Assembly: GCF_009653635.1 (NCBI RefSeq) | Contig: NZ_PPFD01000010.1 | Span: 1-64,000 of the forward strand | DNA length: 64,000 nucleotides | From: Endozoicomonas sp. OPT23 | Lineage (GTDB): Bacteria; Pseudomonadota; Gammaproteobacteria; Pseudomonadales; Endozoicomonadaceae | Reading direction: 5' to 3' | Part shown: positions 35,540-42,397 of the stretch, piece after piece | How positions within the stretch are numbered: the first letter of the stretch is position 1 | How the letters are laid out: every line of letters begins with the position of its first letter | The notes under the pieces: generated by a model | The model's input: only the letters and a program-made list of their open reading frames with translations | The model's database searches: none | Told to the model about the DNA's origin: nothing | Made by a program: the position numbers and the translations under genes

Positions 35540-37021
35540 ATCAAAACCAATAATCAAACATTCTCTGACCTTGCTGATCTTCAGTACGAGAACTCTTTTG
35601 GGCAGCTCCCTGAAGCGTTTTATACCCGTCTTCAAGCTACGCCCCTTCAAAACTCGCGGTTAGTCACGGTCAGCAAATCAGCCGCAGAGCTACTTGATTT
35701 AAACCTGTCCGATGAGCTTAAAGAGCAACTGGCTCAAGTCTGTTCCGGGCAAGAAGCGTTAGAGCCTTTCGACCCACTGGCCATGGTTTACTCAGGGCAC
35801 CAGTTCGGTGGTTATAGCCCCCAGCTGGGCGATGGCCGTGGTTTGCTGTTAGGGGAGGTCAGAAACAGCAAAGGTGAAAAGTGGGACCTTCATCTGAAAG
35901 GCGCAGGCCAAACGCCTTATTCTCGTTTTGGTGACGGCCGTGCAGTCCTTCGCTCCTGTATCCGTGAATATCTGGCTTCTGAAGCGCTTTATCATTTGGG
36001 TATTCCAACGACCCGTGCGCTCTGCATAGTCACCAGCGATACACCGATTTACCGTGAAACAGAAGAAAGAGGATCAACCCTGCTAAGGCTGGCTAAAACA
36101 CATATCCGTTTTGGCCACTTCGAGTATTTTTACTACACAAAGCAGCACGATGAACTCAAAATTCTGGCTGATCACACCATTGAGCAGCACTTTCCTGAAC
36201 TGACAGACAAAGAAAACAAGTACAGCCTATTCTTTCGACAAGTGATTGAGAAAACTGCTTTGCTGATCGCCAAATGGCAGGTCGCCGGCTTCGCTCACGG
36301 TGTGATGAACACCGACAATATGAGTATTCTGGGCGACACCTTTGATTTCGGACCTTACGGCTTTCAGGATGACTTTGACTGGCACTTTATCTGCAACCAT
36401 TCTGACCACAGTGGTCGCTACGCCTTCAGTAAACAAGCTGAAATGGGCTACTGGAACTGTGCCCGACTCGCTCAGGCTCTGTTGCCACTGATGGATGTGA
36501 AAGATATGCAGCCTTCTCTGGATGCTTATCCGCAACTTTACTCTGATACTTATAAACAGTTGATGCTTGAAAAGTTGGGGCTGACCAGTGAAGAGGAGGA
36601 AGACGGCGAACTGGTACAGAAGCTTCTGCAATTACTTCACGATACTCACTGTGATTACACACTCTTTTTCAGAGCACTTTCTGACTACCAACCAGATCAG
36701 CAAAACGACAAGCTGCTGAATCTATTCCCTGATTTATCAGCCATTCAGCCATGGCTGAAACTCTACGCTGAACGACTGAAACGAAACCTGACTTCAGATA
36801 AACAAAGATCAGAGAACATGAAACAGGTTAACCCGAAGTTTATTCTGCGAAACTATCTTGCTCAGCAAGTCATCGAAAAAGCAGAACAGGGTGATTACAG
36901 CGAGCTGGAAGAATTGATGGTAGTTCTTCAGTCACCGTTTGATGAGCATCCAGACCTGGAACGATTTGCCCAGCAACCTCCCGAATGGGGCAGGAAGCTG
37001 GAAGTCAGTTGTTCCAGCTGA
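35540..37021 (+). CDS. selO: Protein adenylyltransferase SelO (YdiU)
   Basis: SelO is a pseudokinase-fold enzyme that transfers AMP to Ser, Thr and Tyr residues under redox stress. Signature segments are YSGHQFGGYSPQLGDGRG, HLKGAGQTPYSRFGDGRAVL, NTDNMSILG and FDFGPYGF; the protein ends in VSCSS, where some homologues carry selenocysteine. The first ATG in frame (35783) would remove about 80 conserved residues. Homology continues upstream through SFGQLPEAFYTRLQATPL, yet the open frame (back to 35471) has no ATG, GTG or TTG. The best candidate is ATC at 35540, with AGGTGA four bases before it, giving 493 aa. The start is therefore uncertain, the identity is not. Confidence 0.9.
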   Translation: MKTNNQTFSDLADLQYENSFGQLPEAFYTRLQATPLQNSRLVTVSKSAAELLDLNLSDELKEQLAQVCSGQEALEPFDPLAMVYSGHQFGGYSPQLGDGRGLLLGEVRNSKGEKWDLHLKGAGQTPYSRFGDGRAVLRSCIREYLASEALYHLGIPTTRALCIVTSDTPIYRETEERGSTLLRLAKTHIRFGHFEYFYYTKQHDELKILADHTIEQHFPELTDKENKYSLFFRQVIEKTALLIAKWQVAGFAHGVMNTDNMSILGDTFDFGPYGFQDDFDWHFICNHSDHSGRYAFSKQAEMGYWNCARLAQALLPLMDVKDMQPSLDAYPQLYSDTYKQLMLEKLGLTSEEEEDGELVQKLLQLLHDTHCDYTLFFRALSDYQPDQQNDKLLNLFPDLSAIQPWLKLYAERLKRNLTSDKQRSENMKQVNPKFILRNYLAQQVIEKAEQGDYSELEELMVVLQSPFDEHPDLERFAQQPPEWGRKLEVSCSS

Positions 37022-37128
37022 TTATTCGTACTTTCTATTTGTAGTACCATGCCCTTCAACAGCAGGTACTCATTTACTTTCACCGAACAAGCGTGAAATT
37101 TTAAACCCAGCCTATAAAGGGGACACCA

Positions 37129-37392
37129 ATGGCCCGTACAGTACAATGCGTGAAACTGAAAAAAGAAGCCGAAGGTCTGGCTGTGCCACCACTTCCCGGC
37201 CCGAAAGGTCAGTGGGTTTATGACAATGTTTCCCAGGAAGCCTGGTCAGAATGGCAGGCTCACCAGACTCGTCTGATCAACGAAAAGCATCTGAACCTGC
37301 TTGACCCTGATACCCGCAAATACCTGACCGGGCAGATGGATAAATACTTTGCCGGTGAAGAATTTGACAAGGCTGAAGGCCACGTCGAGTAA
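37129..37392 (+). CDS. yggX: YggX, iron trafficking and oxidative damage protection protein
   Basis: This 87-aa protein of the YggX family protects iron-sulfur clusters. The pattern TVQCVKLKKEAEGLAVPP with Cys7, then QEAWSEWQAHQTRLINEKHLN is diagnostic. In many gammaproteobacteria it directly follows mutY. Here an acyltransferase, a kinase-like gene and selO lie between them. Confidence 0.96.
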   Translation: MARTVQCVKLKKEAEGLAVPPLPGPKGQWVYDNVSQEAWSEWQAHQTRLINEKHLNLLDPDTRKYLTGQMDKYFAGEEFDKAEGHVE

Positions 37393-37413
37393 CGGGTACT
37401 TTTGCGAAAGTTC

Positions 37414-37437
37414 AGGGAGTTCTTCTATGAACTCCCT
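37414..37437 (+). terminator. Hairpin after yggX
   Basis: AGGGAGTTC and GAACTCCCT form a 9-bp perfect stem with a 6-base loop, 22 bases after the yggX stop. There is no T tract, so termination is uncertain. Confidence 0.5.
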
Positions 37438-37481
37438 ATCCTGCATATAATCAGTGCTCACACTCTGACAACTGACATTGA

Positions 37482-37700
37482 ATGAACATCATAGATATCG
37501 CTATCTCCAACAACAAAAAGAAGCAGATTCTCTCTGCTATCACCGATCACTCTGTAATTTTTCAAGAGGAAAACGGTGATATTGTTGTAGATACCAAAGC
37601 CTACCAGGCCTTCAAGGAAGAGAAGGGCAAGGCCCCGATCGAAGAGATCCTTGAAATCGATAGTCTGGAAGAACAGGCTGACTACGTCGTCTTCCAATAA
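37482..37700 (+). CDS. Small acidic protein, unknown
   Basis: A 72-aa acidic protein with no recognised family. It reads as a compact alpha/beta fold (MNIIDIAISNNKKKQ, then short strands and a Glu-rich helix). The ribosome site is weak. It sits in the conserved interval between yggX and tRNA-Phe. The codon use looks ordinary for this genome, which is why I keep it, but expression is unproven. Confidence 0.5.
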   Translation: MNIIDIAISNNKKKQILSAITDHSVIFQEENGDIVVDTKAYQAFKEEKGKAPIEEILEIDSLEEQADYVVFQ

Positions 37701-37758
37701 GCCGATCTTTCGTTAAGGTAGACTGAATTTCGGTCAAGACCGGTTAATCCGCTTTCTG

Positions 37759-37784
37759 TTCAGTACTATAGAACTGAATTTTAA
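37759..37784 (+). terminator. Hairpin after the small acidic gene
   Basis: TTCAGT and ACTGAA form a 6-bp stem with an 8-base loop, followed by TTTTAAG. A weak intrinsic terminator before the tRNA promoter. Confidence 0.45.
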
Positions 37785-37806
37785 GCATAAAAGGGGTTAA
37801 CCTGAC

Positions 37807-37835
37807 TTGACTCCTACTGTCGAAATACGTTTAAT
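37807..37835 (+). promoter_or_regulatory. tRNA-Phe promoter
   Basis: TTGACT (37807-37812), a 17-bp spacer and TTTAAT (37830-37835) precede the first tRNA by about 39 bases. The sequence after the -10 box is GC-rich (ACGCCTCGCACC), as in stringently controlled stable-RNA promoters. A short dyad GTTCTTG/CAAGAAC at 37850-37865 lies in the leader. Confidence 0.65.
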
Positions 37836-37874
37836 ACGCCTCGCACCACGTTCTTGTGCAAGAACATGTGAAGT

Positions 37875-37950
37875 GCCTGGATAGCTCAGTTGGTAGAGCA
37901 GCGGATTGAAAATCCGCGTGTCGATGGTTCGATTCCGTCTCTAGGCACCA
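37875..37950 (+). tRNA. tRNA-Phe (GAA), copy 1
   Basis: A 76-nt cloverleaf with encoded CCA. The acceptor arm GCCTGGA pairs with TCTAGGC (one G-U). The D arm is TAGCTCAGTTGGTAGAGCA, the anticodon loop TTGAAAA gives GAA, and the T arm contains GGTTCGATTCC. Close to E. coli tRNA-Phe. Confidence 0.97.
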
Positions 37951-37983
37951 TTCTTTCTCTAAAGAACTTCACACAAGTGCATT

Positions 37984-38059
37984 GCCTGGATAGCTCAGTT
38001 GGTAGAGCAGCGGATTGAAAATCCGCGTGTCGATGGTTCGATTCCGTCTCTAGGCACCA
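37984..38059 (+). tRNA. tRNA-Phe (GAA), copy 2
   Basis: Identical over all 76 nt to the copy at 37875, including the encoded CCA, and 33 bases downstream of it. The two are surely one transcript. The spacer is unlike the upstream leader, so the duplication is confined to the tRNA itself or the flanks have since diverged. Confidence 0.97.
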
Positions 38060-38067
38060 TATATAGA

Positions 38068-38103
38068 AAGCCTCGAAGCAGAAATGCTCCGGGGCTTTTT
38101 TTG
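38068..38103 (+). terminator. Terminator of the tRNA-Phe operon
   Basis: AAGCCTCGAAGCA pairs with TGCTCCGGGGCTT (one wobble, one mismatch) around GAAA, followed by a run of T. Confidence 0.8.
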
Positions 38104-38185
38104 TATCTGCATTATTCCTAAGCAGCTTTTTGAACAGTTCCCCTGCGCTATTCATCCTTTATCTATAATAAGTTCAAACCGTTAG

Positions 38186-39751
38186 ATGAGTTTGCACATG
38201 GACAGTGGCTCTCGGATTCCTCCTGCTAATACAGGAAACAACACAGGCAATAATTCAGACGCCTCATTGGAGTCAGTGCCTGATGCTGAAGCAGGCAGTA
38301 ACAGCAAAATCTACATCACAGAGCTCGACTCTTTTCTGAACAGTAGCCTGACTGACAGTAGTAGCAGTAGCGACTCTGGTGTTGGTAGTTCAATCGGCTC
38401 CCGCACTGCTTTCAAACTATCCACAGCTTTCCCTCCTCTCCCTTTTGATATTGATTCACTGGCAACAGGCAAGATGGTTGGCTCGGGCAGTTACTCATCT
38501 GTGTATAAGTTAACGTCTGACGGTAAAGCAACGAATCTGGTCTTCAAAACATTACTGGAGCCGGAAGAAAGTATGGATCACTTACCGAAATACTGGGAAG
38601 TCCCCGATGGCGGGGAAGTTCAAAATCATCAGTCGATAGGAGTCTCCACAGAACAACATATACCCAGTGATGACGAACAGGCTGATGACTGGCTGCCTGA
38701 GTCACTGTCTCCTTCTTCAACAGGCTCTGCTAATAGTGGAACAAGTGATTTCCAGCAGGCTCCCTCTTGTAGCCCCCTTCATTCAAAAGAGTTTGCTGCT
38801 TTACAACAAGCAGGAAATCATCCGAACATTGTTCAGTGTTATGGCGAGTTGATTCTGGATGATTCTATTGGTCTGGTGTTCGAACAGGTAAGTGGCCCCT
38901 CGTTAGATGAACTGATAAACGCATTAGCTCTTACCTTTAATAACCAACCTCTGGATGCCGGTGACGCAGAAGAAAAAAGGAAGTTAACCTCTATAAAAGA
39001 GTACTGGGGCTGTATTCAAAAGCTTGCTCACCAGACCTGCAGTGTTTTAAGCCATATTCACCAACAGAATTTGGTGCATTGTGACCTGAAGCCAGACAAC
39101 CTCCTCATTTCTCAACGACAGCTACCAGACAGTACTGATGTCGAACCCGATTACAGCTTAAAGCTGATCGACTTTGGGCTTGCATCTACAACAGGTGAGC
39201 ATGCAGCTGTTGGTCATGAACTTTATGCCGACCCGGTAGCAGTACTGAAAAAAATGCAAGGCCTGGATACGGAGATCTCTCCCGTTATTGATAGTTATGC
39301 TCTGGGAGTAATACTCAGTGATGCATTTCACACCTACCATCCAAGTGTCATGAGAAAGAGAAAAGGAGCCAGGTTTGATAAGTACATCAAGTCTTTCACC
39401 GATGCAGGAGGGCATTTCAAAGGCCAGCCTCTACCAAGAACTCCCAAAAATGCACCACCCCTGATTACACAGAACCGACTGGACTTATCCCACCATGAGA
39501 TGGAACCAGATGCAGAAGCCAGACAGGCAATAAACTATTTTGGTCAGTTGGTTAATGAACTTACAACCAGTCATAGAGAGCAACGTCTGACTGCTTCCGA
39601 AGCTCTTAAACACCCTTTTTTCCAGACGGTTCTGATCAATCAGGAAGATTTCAATAAGATTATTGCCGACATACCGGAGCGAAAGCAGCATTCCCTGAAA
39701 AAAATAAAAGCGACTTTTAAGCGTGATTACCCCAACTTTCCCATGACCTGA
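38186..39751 (+). CDS. Eukaryotic-type Ser/Thr protein kinase, effector candidate
   Basis: A 521-aa protein with no signal peptide or membrane helix. Residues 1-85 are disordered and rich in Ser, Asn, Asp and Gly. The kinase domain (about 92-505) has a P-loop VGSGSYSSVYKL, VFK as the ATP-binding Lys, a catalytic loop LVHCDLKPDNLL (Asp about 300), and DFGLAS. An insertion of about 85 residues, also Ser/Asp-rich, separates VFK from helix C. Bacterial Hanks kinases usually have a transmembrane helix and sensor domain; this architecture is more like a host-type kinase. The gene directly follows the tRNA-Phe pair. The disordered N-terminus contains DSGVGS (63-68). Confidence 0.8.
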   Translation: MSLHMDSGSRIPPANTGNNTGNNSDASLESVPDAEAGSNSKIYITELDSFLNSSLTDSSSSSDSGVGSSIGSRTAFKLSTAFPPLPFDIDSLATGKMVGSGSYSSVYKLTSDGKATNLVFKTLLEPEESMDHLPKYWEVPDGGEVQNHQSIGVSTEQHIPSDDEQADDWLPESLSPSSTGSANSGTSDFQQAPSCSPLHSKEFAALQQAGNHPNIVQCYGELILDDSIGLVFEQVSGPSLDELINALALTFNNQPLDAGDAEEKRKLTSIKEYWGCIQKLAHQTCSVLSHIHQQNLVHCDLKPDNLLISQRQLPDSTDVEPDYSLKLIDFGLASTTGEHAAVGHELYADPVAVLKKMQGLDTEISPVIDSYALGVILSDAFHTYHPSVMRKRKGARFDKYIKSFTDAGGHFKGQPLPRTPKNAPPLITQNRLDLSHHEMEPDAEARQAINYFGQLVNELTTSHREQRLTASEALKHPFFQTVLINQEDFNKIIADIPERKQHSLKKIKATFKRDYPNFPMT

Positions 39752-39820
39752 ATTGATACCAATTTGGTTCTTATTTCCAAGCTGATATCATCCCGCCGTT
39801 TATTCACTGAGTAGTTATCT

Positions 39821-39982
39821 ATGAACCGTCGTAAGAAAGGCAATCAGATTCTGAAGTCCAAGGCTAAAAGAGCTAAAGCGAAACTTGCCCCAAACAAAGA
39901 CAAGCCCAGATACATCAGTAAAGCTGACCGTGCCAAGCTGGAAGCAGATGACAGCCAAACCTCTGAAACTCCTGAGGAATAA
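39821..39982 (+). CDS. DUF2986 small basic protein
   Basis: A 53-aa Lys/Arg-rich protein, MNRRKKGNQILKSKAKRAKA at the start and YISKADRAKLE later, which matches my memory of the DUF2986 family in gammaproteobacteria. It ends in an acidic tail. Function unknown; nucleic acid binding is possible from charge. It lies 69 bp after the kinase gene. Confidence 0.75.
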   Translation: MNRRKKGNQILKSKAKRAKAKLAPNKDKPRYISKADRAKLEADDSQTSETPEE

Positions 39983-40015
39983 AACTCGATTTCAGAGATT
40001 CATATACAAGCTCAT

Positions 40016-40945
40016 CTATGATTTCTCAGAATTATTTTTCTTCTGGCTTACTGGCTGAGGAAAAAGTTCCAATAGTAAATCAAGAATCCAGCAGTGAAGA
40101 GGGTCATGGCTTGAGCGTGAATGCCAGGCAGCAATCACCTCAAATCCCGGTGGCATCTCACTCAGTTTCAGTGGTGTCAGACGTTCATCAGGTAACAGCC
40201 GGGATGGCAGAAAAGCGATCATATCCGTCGCTTTCACACAGTCTGCGGCAGCAGAGAAGAAAGGTACGGACATAACAACATTGCGCTTCACACCTCGCTC
40301 TTCAAACCAGTTGTCATGGGAGCCTCTCAGGTTAGCTCTGGAAGGAGATACTACCAACTGAGGCAAAGCAGCAACCTGCGTCACTGAAAATATTTGTTCA
40401 GACAACTGTGATCTTTTTCCTGTGACACAGACATGGTGTTCCTGAAACAAAACCTGATACGGGTAATGAGAAGGAATAAACGTCGGAAAAGTAAGCGCTA
40501 AATCTATTTCCCCTGAAGACATGAACTGATCAAGGTCATCCCTTTCAAAATTTCGCACAATGATTTTCAGATCAGGTGCTTTTTCTCTTATCCGACTCAG
40601 TAATTCTGGTAATACCACGCTCTGGGCGTAATCCGTTGCACATACGGTATAGACACCATTGAAAGTGGCAGGGTGAAATTCTGGTTGCTCCAGTAAGGAT
40701 TCAAGACCTGTAAAAACCTGTTCCAGTTTACTTGCCAGTTGTTCCGCTTTTGCTGTGGGCACCATTCCATGGCCACTTCTGATAAAAAGCCGATCTGCAA
40801 AAACATCTCTCAATTTCCGCAAATGACCACTTACCGCTTGTTGCGTCAGCCCCATCTGGCTAGCTACCCGAGAGAGGTTTCGCTCCTGCAGCAATGCACG
40901 AAAAACACGCAACTGCTTGAGATCAAGCCGGTCAAGACTGCTCAC
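40016..40945 (-). CDS. LysR-family transcriptional regulator
   Basis: The 309-aa protein has an N-terminal winged helix (about 5-64, LKQLRVFRALLQERNLSRVASQMGLTQQAVS region) and a periplasmic-binding-type effector domain (about 90-300). It is divergent from the old-yellow-enzyme gene, the usual layout for a LysR regulator and its target. The ligand is unknown, perhaps an electrophile or the enzyme's substrate. Confidence 0.92.
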   Translation of the reverse strand: MSSLDRLDLKQLRVFRALLQERNLSRVASQMGLTQQAVSGHLRKLRDVFADRLFIRSGHGMVPTAKAEQLASKLEQVFTGLESLLEQPEFHPATFNGVYTVCATDYAQSVVLPELLSRIREKAPDLKIIVRNFERDDLDQFMSSGEIDLALTFPTFIPSHYPYQVLFQEHHVCVTGKRSQLSEQIFSVTQVAALPQLVVSPSRANLRGSHDNWFEERGVKRNVVMSVPFFSAAADCVKATDMIAFLPSRLLPDERLTPLKLSEMPPGFEVIAAWHSRSSHDPLHCWILDLLLELFPQPVSQKKNNSEKS

Positions 40946-40982
40946 ACTGATATCACTTACAAGGAATAGTTGTTTCTGATTT

Positions 40983-41009
40983 TATGGCGCAGTTCTTATC
41001 ATCGCCATA
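40983..41009. promoter_or_regulatory. Candidate LysR operator
   Basis: TATGGCG and CGCCATA are perfect 7-bp arms separated by 13 bases, in the divergent region 38 bases before the LysR start and 166 bases before the oxidoreductase start. It is the only strong dyad there. Confidence 0.45.
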
Positions 41010-41174
41010 TAAACTTTTCAGTACCACTGAGCTTTTGACTGTAGGAAAAACAGCTTTGCTAAACATCCCTACCAGCAACTATTAATGCTCGGTGAACCGC
41101 TTACCACACAGTGTACGACCAAGAAGCAATATAAAAGTACACAGAATTTTTTAATACAGAATTTAGCCATTAAT

Positions 41175-42314
41175 ATGTCCGAAGTATTTTCAACAGAAAC
41201 CTCTCTTTTCGATGCTGTACAACTTGGCCAGTATTCCCTGAAAAACAGAATATTCCTGCCGCCACTGACTCGCTCCAGAAGTACTCAGCCAGGGAATATT
41301 GCCAATGATCTGATGGCTGATTATTACCGTCAGAGGACTGGTGCCGGCTTTATGGTAACCGAAGGCACTCAGATTGAACCTCGCGGACAAGGCTATGCCT
41401 GGACACCTGGCATTCACTCTCAGGAACAGATCGAAGGCTGGAAACAAGTCACTCAGGCTGTGCACGACAAAGGCAATATTATTTTTGCTCAGCTCTGGCA
41501 TGTTGGCCGTATTTCTCACTCGTCTCTACAGCCAGATGGTGGTGCACCGGTTGCACCATCAGCCATTAGAGCGCCCGCATCAGTGAAATCATTTATTGAA
41601 ATTGCTCCGGGACAGGGTGATCTGGCTGATCCAACTGAGCCAAGAGCTCTCTCGACAGAAGAAGTAAAAGAACTCGTTGGCTTTTATGCTCAGGCTGCCA
41701 GAAATGCCATGGAAGCAGGTTTCGACGGAGTCGAACTCCACTGTGCCAATGGCTACCTGGTAAATCAGTTTATCTCCGAACACACCAACCAGCGTACTGA
41801 CGAATACGGCGGCAGTCTGGAAAACCGTCTTCGCTTCCTGAAAGAAATTGTTGCAGCTGTATCCGGAGTCGTTGGAGAAGATAAGGTTGGCGTACGTTTT
41901 GCGCCTTTATTCGAGAGCACAGACGAACTGCGTGTTTATTTGGGACTGGTTGAAAGCAACCCTTACGAAACCTACATCGAAGCTATCAAGTTGCTGAACA
42001 ATGCCGGTATTGCTTACCTCTCTCTGGCCGAAGCCGACTGGGATAATGCTCCGGATTTACCACAGGATTTTTATCAGGGTGCTCGTGAACACTTTAGCGG
42101 TCGTATTCTCTATGCTGGAAGATACACCCCGGAAAAAGCCGAAAAAGTTCTGAAAGCAGGTCATGGCGACATGTTTGGATTCGGTCGTCCGTTTATTGCT
42201 AACCCGGATTTGCCTGAGCGTATCAAGCACAACCACCCACTGAATGATGTGGATCCTGCAACTATGTACGGTGGCACTGACAAGGGTTACACCGATTACC
42301 CAACCTACCAGTAA
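41175..42314 (+). CDS. Old yellow enzyme family ene-reductase (NemA-like)
   Basis: A 379-aa FMN-dependent NADPH oxidoreductase reducing activated C=C bonds and nitro compounds or esters. It has LKNRIFLPPLTRSRS at the N-terminus, QLWHVGRISH, the His-x-x-Asn substrate pair in LHCANGYLVNQF, EHTNQRTDEYGGSLENR, and GFGRPFIANPDL. An ATG at 41085 is in frame, but the 30 added residues do not match the family, so 41175 is preferred although its ribosome site is weak. Probably controlled by the divergent LysR gene. Confidence 0.93.
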   Translation: MSEVFSTETSLFDAVQLGQYSLKNRIFLPPLTRSRSTQPGNIANDLMADYYRQRTGAGFMVTEGTQIEPRGQGYAWTPGIHSQEQIEGWKQVTQAVHDKGNIIFAQLWHVGRISHSSLQPDGGAPVAPSAIRAPASVKSFIEIAPGQGDLADPTEPRALSTEEVKELVGFYAQAARNAMEAGFDGVELHCANGYLVNQFISEHTNQRTDEYGGSLENRLRFLKEIVAAVSGVVGEDKVGVRFAPLFESTDELRVYLGLVESNPYETYIEAIKLLNNAGIAYLSLAEADWDNAPDLPQDFYQGAREHFSGRILYAGRYTPEKAEKVLKAGHGDMFGFGRPFIANPDLPERIKHNHPLNDVDPATMYGGTDKGYTDYPTYQ

Positions 42315-42320
42315 CAGCTT

Positions 42321-42351
42321 CAGGCCCTTACCAAATATTGGTCAGGGCCTG
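42321..42351. terminator. Long hairpin between convergent genes
   Basis: CAGGCCCT pairs with AGGGCCTG, and the interior TACCAA/TTGGTC extends the pairing. It lies between the ene-reductase (+) and the histidine kinase (-). No T tract. Confidence 0.55.
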
Positions 42352-42397
42352 TATCCATCAACTGCCTGGAATCAGAAAGCCAGACTCTCGATAAGGT

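Noticed and set aside
35514-35661. selO start at ATG 35514 with a frameshift into the main frame
   Set aside because: That frame encodes about 48 unrelated residues and stops. The homologous N-terminus reads cleanly in the main frame without any shift.
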